From Variovorax paradoxus B4 (GTDB lineage Bacteria > Pseudomonadota > Gammaproteobacteria > Burkholderiales > Burkholderiaceae_C), in assembly GCF_000463015.1 (NCBI RefSeq), contig NC_022234.1:1289256-1353255 (forward strand): a DNA stretch of 64,000 nt. The letters run 5' to 3'. The position numbers and the translations under genes are program-made. This document shows positions 9,080-18,950 of this stretch, one piece after another. Position 1 is the stretch's first letter, and the number at the start of each line of letters is the position of its first letter. Under the pieces are notes generated by a model. It was given only the letters and a program-made list of their open reading frames with translations, did not search any database and was not told where the DNA came from.

Positions 9080-11088
9080 TCATCCGATCAGCAGCACAAC
9101 CCGCCCGGTCCATTCCTGCCACTGCGCCGAGCCCTGCTGAGCGCGAACATCCTGTGCCAGCCGCCGCAGCGGCGTCGTGAAATCGTGTTGCGTTGCGGCG
9201 AGCGTGATCAAGCCGACAGGACGCCGCAGGCGCTCGGTGGTCACCATGCCGATCCACAAGGGGTGTGGCGGCCCTGCTCCGGTGCTCTCGACGACATAGG
9301 CCGATAGCCACAGACGCAGTACTGTGCGCTCGTCGGCGTTCAGCACCTTTATGAACGTCATCCCCTGCGCTTCTCCATAGTCGAGCTTCGGCAGCACGGC
9401 GAGCTGATCGATCGGCGTGTTCGGCAACAGCCACAGCAGTGCCGTCTTCGCGGCCCAGGGCGGGGGAGCATGCCATCCCGCCCGATTCAGAATGCCCGCG
9501 ACCGCTTCCGTCGGGCCCGCCCATTGCACCGACAGCGGCTCTTCGGCGTCCCCGCCAAGGTCGGTTCGGGTGGAAGCAAGTCTGCGCCATCCGTCCGCTC
9601 GCCAATCGGCGACAGGCACCGTGTCGCTTCGTGGGCGGTAGGCGTACTGCGCCAGATCGGCGCGGTGGTCTTCGACGACAACCCACCCACCGACGAGCGC
9701 CAAGGTCAGCCCCACCACCATCGACAGCGGCAAGGCAGACACCTTCTCAGGTCCCACATGGTTGAGGTAGGCGATGCTCAGCAAAGCCACCCAGGCCAGA
9801 CCCAGGCTCAAGCTGGCGAGCACGTCCGAGAACCAGTGGGCGCCCAGGTACAACCGTGAAAACGCGATCAGCAAGATCACCATCGCGGCCGACAGCGTGA
9901 TGGCGATCTTCGTTCCGACTGGCTTGGCGCGCGCCAGCAGGAAGGCCAGAAAACCGTAGACCACGATATTCATCGCGGCATGGCCACTCGGAAACGAAAA
10001 GGGATCGATCCCGCTGTAGATTTCCGTCGGTCGCGCTCGACCCAGCGTGAACTTCAGCGTCCAGACGAGCAACTGGGCAAACCCGACGGCCGCCAGCCAA
10101 TAGCCCAGCGTGCGCCAGCAGCGCTTCGCGGCCAGCCACAAGGAGACGGCGGTGATGATGGAAATCACGGCCGGGGCGCTGCCCAATTCTGTGACGGCCA
10201 CCATGAGACTGTCGCCCCAGGCCGTGCGAAGCATCTGCAGCATCGCATAGACGCGGCGATCAACCTGCACCAGCGGGTCATTGGACAGCACGTCCTCGAG
10301 CACGCCGAAGAATAGCCAAGCGCTGCCGATCAGCATCAACGCGGCGGCAAGCAGCGCCTTGGACTCGACCCGGGTGGGGTCGAGCAGGGACAGCACGATG
10401 CGCGCAGGCAGGTTCGATCTTGTGCTGGCCCAGGCCACGGCGCGATCTCGCCAGCCTTCGATGCGCGGCCGTGCCTGGCGATGCAGCAAGGCCACGAGCC
10501 AGACGACGAGCCACAGGGCGCCGGCGACGAAGAGCAGCAGGACGGCGAGCCGTGAACTCACGGCTCCGGCCAGCTGAAGCGATGCACCGAAGAGAAAACC
10601 GGGAGCGAGGTGAGCCGCCGCCCACACCAACGCCGACAGAACGTTGAACACGTAGAACTGCGGAGCTGGTAGGCCCGACATGCCGGCGACAACCGGTACG
10701 ACAGCTCGCAGCGGGCCGAGAAAGCGCGCAAGAAAAACGCTCTTGCCACCATTTTCGCAAAGTACGCTTGCCCTCGATCGAAAAGGGCGGGATAGGCCTT
10801 CATCGGCCACAGCGCGCGAATCCGATCGCGATGGCGACGACCGAGCCAGTAGCTTATGCCGTCGCCGGCTATCGCACCGCACACTGCGGCAATCGCCACC
10901 GACGCCGGGTCGAGCGCCTGAAGCCCGACGAGCACGCCGCCGACGAAGACGATCGAACTGCCCGGAACAACCGTGCCGATCACGGCCAGCGACTCGAGCA
11001 GGGCCGCCGCAAACACCGCAGCGAGCGCCCATTGCGGGTGCTCGGAGAAATAGCCGATCAGCGCTTGAAGATGTGATTCCATCAGCAT
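9080..11088 (-). pseudogene. DedA-PAP2-LssY fusion membrane protein with one frameshift
   Basis: A three-domain inner-membrane protein: a DedA/SNARE-associated domain (from ATG 11088; LESLAVIGTVVPGSSIVFVGG), a PAP2 lipid phosphatase domain with all three motifs (KFTLGRARP, PSGHAA, SRLYLGAHWFSDV), and an LssY-like C-terminal domain. Such proteins probably act in lipid recycling or flipping. The DedA frame and the rest are joined only by a one-base shift at about 10,752 (a run of four T on the plus strand; a fifth would restore YFAKNGGKSVFLARF). Either the gene is inactivated or this is a homopolymer sequencing error. Confidence 0.75.
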
Positions 11089-11134
11089 TCCATTGTCGGT
11101 GCCCGGACCGTTTGCGGGTGATCGAACGTCTTAA

Positions 11135-12369
11135 GAGGGTGTAGACGAAATCAACTGGCCTGAAGCTTGCATGCCATGTTGCCATCCAACAGGAGTTTGC
11201 GATGGCAAGGCAAAGGTAATTGGGCGATGAATCGAAGGCAGTGGACCGTGGAGGAAGGCCACCAGCACTGCTTCCCGAGCAGGTCGCTTTGCTACTGACC
11301 ATCGTCTCGCAGATGCCGCATGCGACGTTGGACGAATTGGCGTCGGAGCTTGAGCATCGAGGTGCCGTGCGCGTGTGCGCGGCAACGATCCGCAGGGCCT
11401 TGCGCGCCCAAGGCATCGTGCGCTTGATGCCAAAGCGCAAAGCCCTCGAAGGGCCGCCGCCTAAAGCGTCGGCACTGAAACGCTACGGCTACACCGCAGC
11501 CCATCGACGTGAAGCAGGTCCGCACTACAGCACCGACCTGACCGATGCTGAATGGGCACTGATCGCCGATCTCTTCGAACGCCCGCAGGGGGAGCGAGGC
11601 GCGCCGCCGCGCTACGAGCGCCGGCACCTTGTGGATGCCTGTTGCTATGTCCTGCGCACAGGCTGCGCCTGGCGCCTGCTGCCCGTGAGCTTTGCACCAT
11701 GGCAGGCGGTTTACAAGGCCTTCGTGCGTTGGGTCCAGGCCGATGCCTTCGAGCGGATGCGAGACCGGCTGCGCCAGCAGTGGCGTGTGCGCATGGGGCG
11801 CAATGCGGAGCCGACCGCGGCAATCATCGATGCCCAGTCAACACGCTCCTCGCCGCAGGGCGGTGACAGTGGCTTCGATGCGGGCAAGAAGGTCAAGGGC
11901 CGCAAGCGCCACTTGGTGGTGGACACACTCGGATTTTTGTTGGCCGTCACGGTGACTGCGGCCAACGTGCAAGACCGCGATGGTGCCGCACAGGTGGTAG
12001 GGCAGGCCTGCGCGAAGGCGCCTACCATCGAGCGGCTCTACACGGACGGTGCTTACGGTGGCAAATGTGCGCAGGCCATCGAGCACGTCCACGGCATCCG
12101 TGTCGAAGTCGTGCGCAGGCCAGGCAATCGCTCGACCGGGAGGCTGCACGATCCGCAACAGTCCCTCTGGCCGCAGCCGGTGGCTGGCTTCGTCGTATTG
12201 CCCAAGCGATGGGTGGTTGAACGCACTCACGCCTGGGACGAACGCTGGCGCCGCATGGTTATGCACCACGACCGCAATACCTCTATCTCCACCGCATGGG
12301 TCTGGCTTGCCGAGGCGCGTATCCTTCTCAGCAGACTCGCCAACTTCAGTTGATTTCGTCTACACCCTC
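11135..12369. mobile_element. IS5-family element A (1,235 bp, TAA target)
   Basis: Bounded by near-perfect inverted repeats beginning GAGGGTGTAGACGAAATCAA at both ends and flanked by TAA on each side (11132-11134 and 12370-12372). Three-base TAA-like targets and this length fit the IS1031-type branch of the IS5 family. It carries one transposase on the plus strand. Its right target copy is at the same time the left target copy of the next element. Confidence 0.88.
11220..12353 (+). CDS. IS5-family transposase with N-terminal winged helix
   Basis: A 377-residue protein. The N-terminus (about residues 15-75) is a winged helix-turn-helix DNA-binding segment (DELASELEHRGAVRVCAATIRRAL), a feature not found in short IS5 transposases. 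The catalytic part has AAIIDAQSTRSS with the first aspartate, RLYTDGAYGG with the second and WVVERTHAWDERWRR with the glutamate and the conserved Y/R box. Frame is intact. The true start is unclear: the frame opens at a TTG. Confidence 0.85.
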   Translation: MGDESKAVDRGGRPPALLPEQVALLLTIVSQMPHATLDELASELEHRGAVRVCAATIRRALRAQGIVRLMPKRKALEGPPPKASALKRYGYTAAHRREAGPHYSTDLTDAEWALIADLFERPQGERGAPPRYERRHLVDACCYVLRTGCAWRLLPVSFAPWQAVYKAFVRWVQADAFERMRDRLRQQWRVRMGRNAEPTAAIIDAQSTRSSPQGGDSGFDAGKKVKGRKRHLVVDTLGFLLAVTVTAANVQDRDGAAQVVGQACAKAPTIERLYTDGAYGGKCAQAIEHVHGIRVEVVRRPGNRSTGRLHDPQQSLWPQPVAGFVVLPKRWVVERTHAWDERWRRMVMHHDRNTSISTAWVWLAEARILLSRLANFS

Positions 12370-12372
12370 TAA

Positions 12373-13245
12373 GAGCGGCTAACAAAACGGGGGGAGATTG
12401 CGAATGCAGATGACGCAACACGCCAGGGAAAGCAGCGCGACATGAATGTCGATGCGACGCTCGAATCGGGTGCGCAGCTTGCCGAAGGCAGCCAGCCAGG
12501 CGTGAGTGCGCTCGACCACCCAGCGGTGGCGTCCGAGCCGATCATTGCGTTCGATGCCTCTGCGGGCGATGCGATCCTTGATGCCTCGGCGCCTGAGATG
12601 AGCACGGCATCGCGCGTAGTCGTAACCCTTGTCCGCATGCAATTTCTCGGGCCACCGGCGCGGCCTGCCGCGCTTGCCACTCACTGCCGGCAAGGCGTCG
12701 ACGAGTTCCTCGAAGACCACCGAATCGTGGCGGTTGGCCCCGGTGACGCAGAAGATCAGCGGGATGCCCTGGCGGTCCGTGATGACGTGGCGCTTGCTGC
12801 CGAGTTTGCCCCGGTCCGTGGGGTTGGGCCCCGTGTGCGGGCCCCCCGGGGGCTGGGCACGCTGGCCCCGTCCATGCTGACGCGACTGAAGTCGAGCTTG
12901 TCGGCGCTGCGCAGTTCCCCCAGAAGTGCCAGATGCAGGCCATGCCACACCCCGGCAGCTTGCCAGTCACGAAGCCGCCGCCAGCAGGTCATGCCGCTGC
13001 CAAAGCCCAACTCTTGGGGGAGGTCTTCCCAGGGGATGCCCGTGCGCAGCACGAAGAGGATGCCGTTGAGAGCTTGCGCGTCGCTCAGGCGTGGCCGCCC
13101 GCCCTTGGCTGAAGGTGTCACCACGGGCAGCAATGGCGCAATCTTCTTGTACAGCGCCGCGCTGATTTCTTTGTTTCTGATTCGTCCCATCGCTCGTCAA
13201 ACGCATGCCCCGCGCATGGCGATGACAGGGTTTTGTTAGCCACTC
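12373..13245. mobile_element. IS5-family element B (873 bp, TAA target)
   Basis: A small element with inverted ends GAGCGGCTAACAAAAC on the left and its near copy GAGTGGCTAACAAAAC read from the right. TAA flanks both sides (12370-12372 and 13246-13248). Size and two-frame transposase fit the IS427 branch of IS5. It abuts element A, sharing one TAA. Confidence 0.88.
12379..13190 (-). CDS. IS5/IS427-type transposase in two frames (frameshift product)
   Basis: The upstream frame (12756-13190) encodes the N-terminal part starting MGRIRNKEIS with the first catalytic aspartate in VSMDGASV. The downstream frame (to 12379) carries the rest: LHADKGYDY with the second aspartate and RWVVERTHAWL with the glutamate. 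The frames meet at a run CCCCCGGGGGG near 12,845, a natural slippery sequence. IS427-group elements use programmed frameshifting here, so the gene is probably functional rather than broken. Confidence 0.8.
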
Positions 13246-13358
13246 TAAGTAGGCCAAGTTGAGAAACCGCCTCAGGCTGCGAAGGCAAAGGGGTCATCAT
13301 CAGCAGCGCGTGGCTGCACCTCTTTGGCGATTGCCTTCGCTACCGCTTTCTGCGCAAC

Positions 13359-13607
13359 CTAGAAATCGTAGGTCGCTTGCATATTGATCCAACCCACCGC
13401 GTCGGCCTCTTCACCGCCAAAGTAGCGAGTCAGGCGCAGCGCAGTGTCTGGCGAAATGCCGCGGCGTTCGAGCACGATGTCATTGACACGGGACGCAGGC
13501 ACGTGCAGCGCCTTCGCCAGCGCGTTGGCAGTCATGCCAAGGGGCTTGAGGTAGTCCTCGCGGAGGACTTCGCCGGGATGGACCGGGCGCATTCCATTCT
13601 TAAACAT
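13359..13607 (-). CDS. higA: HigA-type XRE antitoxin, shortened by an amber codon
   Basis: An 82-residue antitoxin starting HPGEVLREDYLKPLGMT, the classic HigA opening, with a helix-turn-helix up to VLERRGISPDTALRLTRYFG. It should bind the HigB nuclease encoded upstream and repress the pair. The frame ends at TAG (13359-13361), but the same frame continues for 28 more codons to TGA at 13272 with coherent content ending DDDPFAFAA, so the ancestral protein was probably 111 residues. The truncated form keeps the whole DNA-binding domain. Confidence 0.82.
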   Translation of the reverse strand: MFKNGMRPVHPGEVLREDYLKPLGMTANALAKALHVPASRVNDIVLERRGISPDTALRLTRYFGGEEADAVGWINMQATYDF

Positions 13608-13648
13608 CGGGTTGCCCTTTCAAGGTGCGGTTTCGGCTGACTGGCCGG

Positions 13649-13918
13649 TCAGTGCGGGTCATCAATCCTCACGTCGTATGGGCCCGCATCGCCCCATTTG
13701 AAGATCAGCCGCCACTGCTGCTTGATCCTGACGTGCCAGGCGCCGTCGTAAAACTTCAGGTCGTTGCCTGGTGGCATCTTCATGAAAACTACCGTCGGCG
13801 CAGCGTCCAACTGGGTCAGCTTGCGGATCGCCACGTCCCGGATATTGGCGAAGCGAGCGTTTTTGCCCGTGGTGAAAAGCTCTTCAGTATCCGGGCAAGA
13901 GAAGGATTGAATCGCCAT
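13649..13918 (-). CDS. higB: HigB-type mRNA interferase toxin
   Basis: An 89-residue RelE-fold toxin that cleaves mRNA on the ribosome. Typical HigB features: IRDVAIRKLTQLDAA, the PPGNDLKFYDG turn, and the basic end VRIKQQWRLIFKW with the catalytic arginines, followed by the YDVRIDDPH ending. It precedes higA, the reverse of the usual toxin-second order but normal for higBA, with a 41-base gap. The ATG at 13918 is the only sensible start although the frame is open further upstream. Confidence 0.87.
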   Translation of the reverse strand: MAIQSFSCPDTEELFTTGKNARFANIRDVAIRKLTQLDAAPTVVFMKMPPGNDLKFYDGAWHVRIKQQWRLIFKWGDAGPYDVRIDDPH

Positions 13919-14601
13919 GCACCTCGTCCCTCTGCTTGCGCGGCGCCCGAGTTGCTTCGCAAGGACATGGCGGCACTCATGTGCGTCGGTCCCGCCGTGC
14001 GCATACCAAGTACGAAGTCCGAGGCTGCTGTCGACTCTGATTTCGACCAGTGGGCTTGACGGCCGAATTGCTCCAGTCTTCGAGGGGCGCGAGCGTTGCG
14101 CCGCTCGGCGCATCTTGCCTGTGCGTGGCCCGCGTGCGGTGCGCGGACGGCGGTGACGCCTGGACGCCGATGCGCGCGATGGTCGGAGAAGGGCCGGCCG
14201 ACCGGGGAATCGGCGCGGGTCGCCAAGTGGCCGTGCATGCACGGCAGTCACCGGCCAGGCCGCTCGCCTCGGCGTTCGGCGGTTCCTGACAGGGCTGGAG
14301 GCGCGCGCTTCGCAGCGGCCTGGATGGCACGCCGCCTTGGGCGGCGCCGCGTGCGGGTGCCTGCGGCCTGTCCGCGTGGCCTCTGCGTTCGAAGCCACCT
14401 CTTGACCGACGCATAGCGCGCACGGGCCGCTGTCCAGGGCTGCGGGCTTTGCCACCGTCCTCACCCGGTCCTCGCTGCGTTCGGCTGCGGCTTGCGGCCG
14501 GTCCCTGGACATCGGCCCTTTTCGCGCGCTGTTCATGCGTCGAGGCGGCTCCGAAAGCAGATGTTCAACCACCGCGGCACATGCCGCAGAAAGGCCCAGC
14601 G
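13919..14601. other. Intergenic region, no gene recognised
   Basis: About 680 bases of very GC-rich sequence between higB and ardC. Several overlapping long frames occur on both strands, as expected from composition, and none shows motifs. The promoters of the two divergent genes must lie here. Confidence 0.4.
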
Positions 14602-15696
14602 ATGCACGCGAATCCAACTTCCAGCGCCACCCCGCATCACGCGCGGATGCAAACAGCCACGGGCGTTCCTCCCGCACCCCCCGAGGACTCACCCAAAGCA
14701 GGTGAGGGTGTTGTCGAATCTGCGGGCGCTGCTGTGCAGGGGCGGGACCGCATGGACGTGCGGCAGATGGTGACGGACCGGATCATCGCGATGCTGGAGA
14801 AGGGCGGCAGCGTGTTCCGCGAACGCTGGACGCGGGCGGCGGCGCGCGGAGTGCCTCGCAACGGCAAGACCGGGGCGCCTTACCGCGGCGCGAATGTGCT
14901 GCTGCTCTGGGAGGCGGCGATCGAGGCGGGCTACGCGTCCAATGTGTGGCTGACCTACAGGCAGTCGCAGCGCCTCGGCGCCCAGGTGCGCCGGGGCGAA
15001 CGCGGCGTGCTGTGCGCGCACTTCGAGCGCGGGGCGCGGGAGCGCCTTGACGATGCCGACGATGTCCTCTCGGAAGGCGGCGTGGATGAGGAGGCCCTGA
15101 CGGCCCGTTCCGGTGCGCGCCCGGGCGTGCTGCGGTGCCGGCCGTTCTGGCTCTTCAACCTGGCGCAGATCGACGGGCTGCCGCTCGAGGTCGTGGACCT
15201 GGGCATCGCCGCGCCGGCGGCCTCGCAGGGTCCCGTGGAGCGGGCGATGCGGCTGCTGGGGGGCTGCCATGCGACGATCCGGCACGGGTTCGACCAGGCG
15301 GCGTACCTGCCGGCGCTCGACGAGATCCGTCTGCCGTGGCCGCGGCAGTTCACGGGCGCCGAGGCGCAGTGCGCGACGGCGCTGCACGAGCTGGTGCACT
15401 GGACCGGCCATCCCGGGCGGCTGAACCGCAGCTTCGGGCGGCGTTTCGGCGACGCGGCCTATGCGTTCGAGGAACTGGTGGCGGAGCTCGGCAGCGCGTT
15501 CCTCCTGGGGCACTGCGGGCTGGTCGATGCCACGGTCGAGGGGCATGCGGCCTACATCGACGCCTGGCTGAAGGTGCTGCGGGCCGACCGCACGGCGATT
15601 TTCACGGCGGCGCGCCTTGCGGAGGAGGCGTTCGCGTACATCTTGGCGCGGGAGATGCCTGCGCTTGGCGGGTCCGGACCTGTCGCGCAGCGGTGA
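14602..15696 (+). CDS. ardC: ArdC-type antirestriction protein / zincin metallopeptidase domain protein
   Basis: A 364-residue protein. The N-terminal ssDNA-binding ArdC domain is visible from RMDVRQMVTDRIIAMLEKGG through WLTYRQSQRLGAQVRRGERGV (about residues 55-145). The C-terminal half carries a zinc protease motif HELVHWTGH near residue 262, followed by YAFEELVAELGSAFL with a third metal ligand. Plasmid ArdC proteins protect incoming single-stranded DNA from restriction. It stands near the left edge of the accessory region and a second, broken copy is at 29.6 kb. AAAGG lies eight bases before the chosen ATG. Confidence 0.88.
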   Translation: MHANPTSSATPHHARMQTATGVPPAPPEDSPKAGEGVVESAGAAVQGRDRMDVRQMVTDRIIAMLEKGGSVFRERWTRAAARGVPRNGKTGAPYRGANVLLLWEAAIEAGYASNVWLTYRQSQRLGAQVRRGERGVLCAHFERGARERLDDADDVLSEGGVDEEALTARSGARPGVLRCRPFWLFNLAQIDGLPLEVVDLGIAAPAASQGPVERAMRLLGGCHATIRHGFDQAAYLPALDEIRLPWPRQFTGAEAQCATALHELVHWTGHPGRLNRSFGRRFGDAAYAFEELVAELGSAFLLGHCGLVDATVEGHAAYIDAWLKVLRADRTAIFTAARLAEEAFAYILAREMPALGGSGPVAQR

Positions 15697-16087
15697 GGGG
15701 GCGGATGCATCGAGATCTGGTGAAGGCGGCGCGTGGCGATGTCGCGCGCCGGCCTCGCGGCCAGGCCGGGCCGCACCAGGAAGCCGTGCCGGCGCGAATC
15801 CCGCGTGGCCCGAATCCGGCGTTCGGCGGATCGACATGGCGGACCCGCGACGCTTGCGTTCCGCACGCCGACCTCGAACGGTCGCGCGGCAGGCGGAACG
15901 GAAAAGGCATGAGGGCCGGCGGAGCACCAGGGTCGGGGTGAAAACAGAAGGGGGTGCTGACCGCGCGCCGTAGCGGTCAGTCTTGATTCAACGCCTGCTT
16001 CGATGCCGGAACGTCGCGCCGGCCGCGCAACCCGCGCCACCCATCGGGCCCGTGCATGCGCCGCCCACCTGAAATCGCCGCCTCAAC
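15697..16087. other. Intergenic region, no gene recognised
   Basis: About 390 GC-rich bases after ardC. No protein family signature on either strand and no repeat was seen. Confidence 0.4.
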
Positions 16088-16468
16088 TTGCGCGGCGGTC
16101 AGCTGCCGACCGAACACACCCTGCGCCGCCGGATCGAGGGCCTGTTCGCCGCGCAAGGTCTCAGGCTGCAGGTGCATTTCGAATCCGATGCGCAGGAGGA
16201 TCTGGTGCATGCCGCGCGTCATCGCGGTGTGACGGCGGTGGTCAATGCGGCCACGGCATGGAGCTTGATCGTGCGCGGCGCCGTGGCCATCGATGCCCCC
16301 GCGCTGGAGCGGAAAGCGTGCCTGATCCGCTCGCTCAACCGCTATCACACGCGGGCAGCCCTCCGTCTCCGGGAGGCGATGCACGCTGCAGCGGCCGCCC
16401 TTCAGAGCCAGGTCGAGGCGTACTTGCCCGGCACGCAAGCGGACGTGCGCGTCGCGCCCCCCGCCTGA
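16088..16468 (+). pseudogene. LysR-type regulator fragment (effector-binding domain)
   Basis: The 126 residues resemble the middle and end of a LysR-type substrate-binding domain: LPTEHTLRRRIEGLFAAQGL, then HFESDAQEDLVHAARHRGVT and a C-terminal RYHTRAALRLREAM. The N-terminal winged helix and first half of the effector domain are missing, so no regulator can be made. Probably a remnant left by rearrangement. The 280 bases that follow hold no recognisable gene. Confidence 0.5.
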
Positions 16469-16751
16469 GTGGCCGGCGTGGTCGTGCCGCAGTTCATGCC
16501 CATCGCGCCCGTGGCCAGCCAGACGCGGATGCCCCGCGGGGCCATCATGCACGCCGGCCGGGTATTCCGGGGCATCGTGACCGCCCCGTTCCGGCCTCTC
16601 GTGACCCGGCATTGCGCGCGAACGTGTGAATCCGGGCTCGACGCGACCGATTTTCCGGATGGTCCGGATTCACCGGTCACGATGGCGGAATCGACGGTCA
16701 CGGTAGCACCGCTGGCCCCCCCCTGCGATGGACGCGGTCGACGCCGGCTGC

Positions 16752-17141
16752 TCAACGGCGCCCCGATTCGGGCGCGTCGGCGTTGCCTCCGCGGGCGAAC
16801 TCTCCTCGCCTGTTCGCCTGGCGGTTCGCCTGAAGCCTGCGGGCGTTCTCGGTCCGTCGCTCCGCCCTGGACGGCCTGGCCTGCGCGCTCGGCTTCGGAT
16901 CGCCTTCGCTCAGCTGGGCGCCGCGGGCGACCTGCCGTCCTTGCGCCATGCGCTCCTTGCGTGCCGCGGCGCGTTCGGACGGTGTCGTCTGCGGCGCCGG
17001 CCGTGCCTTGGCTTGCGAGGGATCGGCCTCGCCCGTGCCCTGAGCCCATGCGCCGGCGCCAAGCGCCTGCATCAACACCACCCCGGCCGCGAGGATCCAT
17101 GCGCGGGTCGAGACGAAAGCCTTCGAAGATGAATCGTTCAT
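16752..17141 (-). CDS. Small secreted, Arg/Ala-rich protein of unknown function
   Basis: A 129-residue protein with a signal peptide (AWILAAGVVLMQALGAGAWA, cleavage near AWAQG). The mature part is hydrophilic and strongly basic, rich in Arg, Ala and Gln, with no cysteines and low complexity (ERAAARKERMAQGRQVARG). It is probably periplasmic and disordered or coiled. No family was recognised. The ATG at 17141 is chosen because the signal peptide follows at once. The 320 bases beyond it (17142-17462) hold nothing recognisable. Confidence 0.55.
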   Translation of the reverse strand: MNDSSSKAFVSTRAWILAAGVVLMQALGAGAWAQGTGEADPSQAKARPAPQTTPSERAAARKERMAQGRQVARGAQLSEGDPKPSAQARPSRAERRTENARRLQANRQANRRGEFARGGNADAPESGRR

Positions 17142-17462
17142 GATGAGATGCCCTCTGAGTTCATGGAGCGGAAAGTCTAGGAGGGGGTTCGCCTCGGCCG
17201 TTTGCGCTGCGTCAAGGTGCCCCGGGAGCGCCTCGGCGGCGCCGGTGCCGATCGCAGGATCGCTCTCGAAGCGGACAAGCCTGCGACCGCGCGCGGCAGC
17301 GGCGCGGACATGGCTGCGCTCGCTCCGGGGGGCCTTTCGGCGAGGCGCCCGGCTGCGGTGTCGGCGGGCCACTCGCAGCCGGGGCGCGTCCTGGTGCCGT
17401 GGCGTCGCCGAGGCGCTGCGCCGGGCCGGGCCGGGACGCGCGGCGTCAGATCAAGCCGGGTC

Positions 17463-17699
17463 CAACTGGCCAAGACCGATGTGCTGCCGCTGGACGACCG
17501 GGGCATGGCCGCGCCCGACGTCCAGGCCCGCAGCGATGTGCCGGAGATCGTCGACGACCGGGCAGCCGGCGAGGCCGCCGTCATCACCGGCCAACTGCCG
17601 ATCGATCACGGGCATGCGTGGGTCGGTGACGCCGCCATTGCCGAGGCGATCCTCGATCGCCTGATGCAGCAGAACCGCCGACTCCCCCTCGCGGCCCAG
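17463..17699 (+). pseudogene. istB: IS21 IstB helper ATPase fragment
   Basis: About 79 residues match the C-terminal part of IstB: LAKTDVLPLDDRGMA (Walker B region), then EIVDDRAAGEAAVITGQLPI (sensor I) and AIAEAILDRLMQQNRRLPL. The Walker A half is missing and no istA is nearby. It is a degraded IS21-family relic; a second, unrelated istB end lies at 33.85 kb. Nothing recognisable lies between it and the zeta toxin gene. Confidence 0.65.
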
Positions 17700-17924
17700 T
17701 CGCGCCGGTGGCGCGCGTATCGCTCGCTGCGGATTCGTTCTTGGGCGCACTGCGCCGCGTGCTGCCGAAAGCTTTGGCCGCCTGGCCACGTGCAAGCGAT
17801 GGCGGGCGTCCGATGGACCGCTCGATCGTGCCGACGAATCGCTCGGACCTTCAAGCGCTCCAGGACCGACCCGCTTTGGAAGAGACCAGCACCGCCGCCG
17901 CGAGGCGCGAAGGCTCTCGAACGC

Positions 17925-18563
17925 TCAGGGCGCGCTGCCGCGGCGCCCCCAAGCGGCGACGATGATGGGTTTGGCCCACTGTGGCACGAGATCGAGCGCA
18001 ATGTGGGAGGCGACGCGGCCTCCCTCCATGTGTAGCAACAGCAGCGGTTGAGGCCGCTGGCCGGCCTTTGGATCGCCTTCGGCACTGTTGTCATAGACGC
18101 GCAGACTCGCCAGGTGCGGCAGCAGCCGGATCAGGTTGGCGCGGCTGGTTTCGTAGCGCTCGCGGATCTTCGCTTCGGGAATGTCATGGCCGCCGCTGGC
18201 CACGCGGGCCTTGACCCGCTGCAGGTGAAGTTCCGGAGAAGAAAGTCCCGCGTACCAGAGATGAATCAGGGCGCCCTGGCGCGCCCCTTGGAGGAGCATC
18301 TCGGGGATCGTCCTGGCGCCCAGCGTCGTTTCGAAGGCAAAGTTCGACTGCTGCGCCAGGGCACGCTCGAGTCCGCTGCGGCCGAGTTCCCAGGCCTGGG
18401 CGTTCGCCACTTCGGCCGGGAGTCCGGGATGGGCATCCGACAGTGCACGTGCGGCCAAGTCCGGATTGAAGTACTCGACCTTCTTCTGTAGCAGCGCCGC
18501 GCCGCCCACGCTGCTCTTGCCGGCGCCGTTGACGCCGGCCAGCACGAAGATTCGCGCCGGCAT
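17925..18563 (-). CDS. Zeta-family toxin kinase
   Basis: A 212-residue P-loop protein. Walker A GVNGAGKSS lies at residues 10-18, and the FNPDLAAR segment and AFETTLGAR give the acidic and substrate-binding positions typical of zeta toxins and related AAA33 kinases. Zeta toxins phosphorylate UDP-N-acetylglucosamine and block wall synthesis; the substrate of this branch is not known. Start overlaps the antitoxin stop (ATGA), so the pair is translationally coupled. Confidence 0.85.
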   Translation of the reverse strand: MPARIFVLAGVNGAGKSSVGGAALLQKKVEYFNPDLAARALSDAHPGLPAEVANAQAWELGRSGLERALAQQSNFAFETTLGARTIPEMLLQGARQGALIHLWYAGLSSPELHLQRVKARVASGGHDIPEAKIRERYETSRANLIRLLPHLASLRVYDNSAEGDPKAGQRPQPLLLLHMEGGRVASHIALDLVPQWAKPIIVAAWGRRGSAP

Positions 18564-18922
18564 CAGCGATGTGCCGCGCGGGCAACAGCCGCCTCGCCGA
18601 GTTCGGCCGGCGCCATGGCAAAGGCATCCGCCATCGCCTGTGCGGCTGCCTCGCCCTGCATGTGCGAAAACATGGTGTCGAAGTGGCGCGTGAGCGCTTC
18701 CAGGTCTGGCTGCGCCGCCTGTTCCAGCGCCAGATAGCGTTCCACCGACATCAGCACCATCGAAGGCTGTTCATGCCGCGTGATCAGGACCGCCCCGCGC
18801 GCCATCACGGTGCCGGTCACGCTCTGCATGCCCGAGGCCAGTTTGGTGGCGGAGAACGACGGCAGGTTGCGCGTCAGGCGCTCGATTTCAGCAATGGGCT
18901 TGGGGGCAGCGCGGGCAGACAT
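18563..18922 (-). CDS. Phd/YefM-like antitoxin
   Basis: A 119-residue protein with the Phd/YefM pattern in the middle: GTVMARGAVLITRHEQPSMV followed by LMSVERYLALE. The C-terminal third, helical and alanine-rich, would wrap the zeta-type toxin encoded next. Classical zeta toxins pair with epsilon antitoxins; pairing with a Phd-type partner is a known variant. An inverted repeat CTAAAA-N6-TTTTAG lies just upstream of the start. Confidence 0.8.
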   Translation of the reverse strand: MSARAAPKPIAEIERLTRNLPSFSATKLASGMQSVTGTVMARGAVLITRHEQPSMVLMSVERYLALEQAAQPDLEALTRHFDTMFSHMQGEAAAQAMADAFAMAPAELGEAAVARAAHR

Positions 18923-18932
18923 CAGGAAGATC

Positions 18933-18950
18933 CTAAAACAGGGATTTTAG
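18933..18950. promoter_or_regulatory. Inverted repeat upstream of the Phd-like antitoxin
   Basis: CTAAAACAGGGATTTTAG is a perfect 6+6 inverted repeat with a 6-base spacer, 11 bases before the antitoxin ATG, followed by a second TTTTAG-like half at 18,966. The position suits an autoregulatory operator of the antitoxin-zeta pair. Confidence 0.45.

Noticed and set aside
12379..13190. Element B transposase as a pseudogene
   Set aside because: The frame change lies at a slippery CCCCCGGGGGG and this group of elements normally uses frameshifting.
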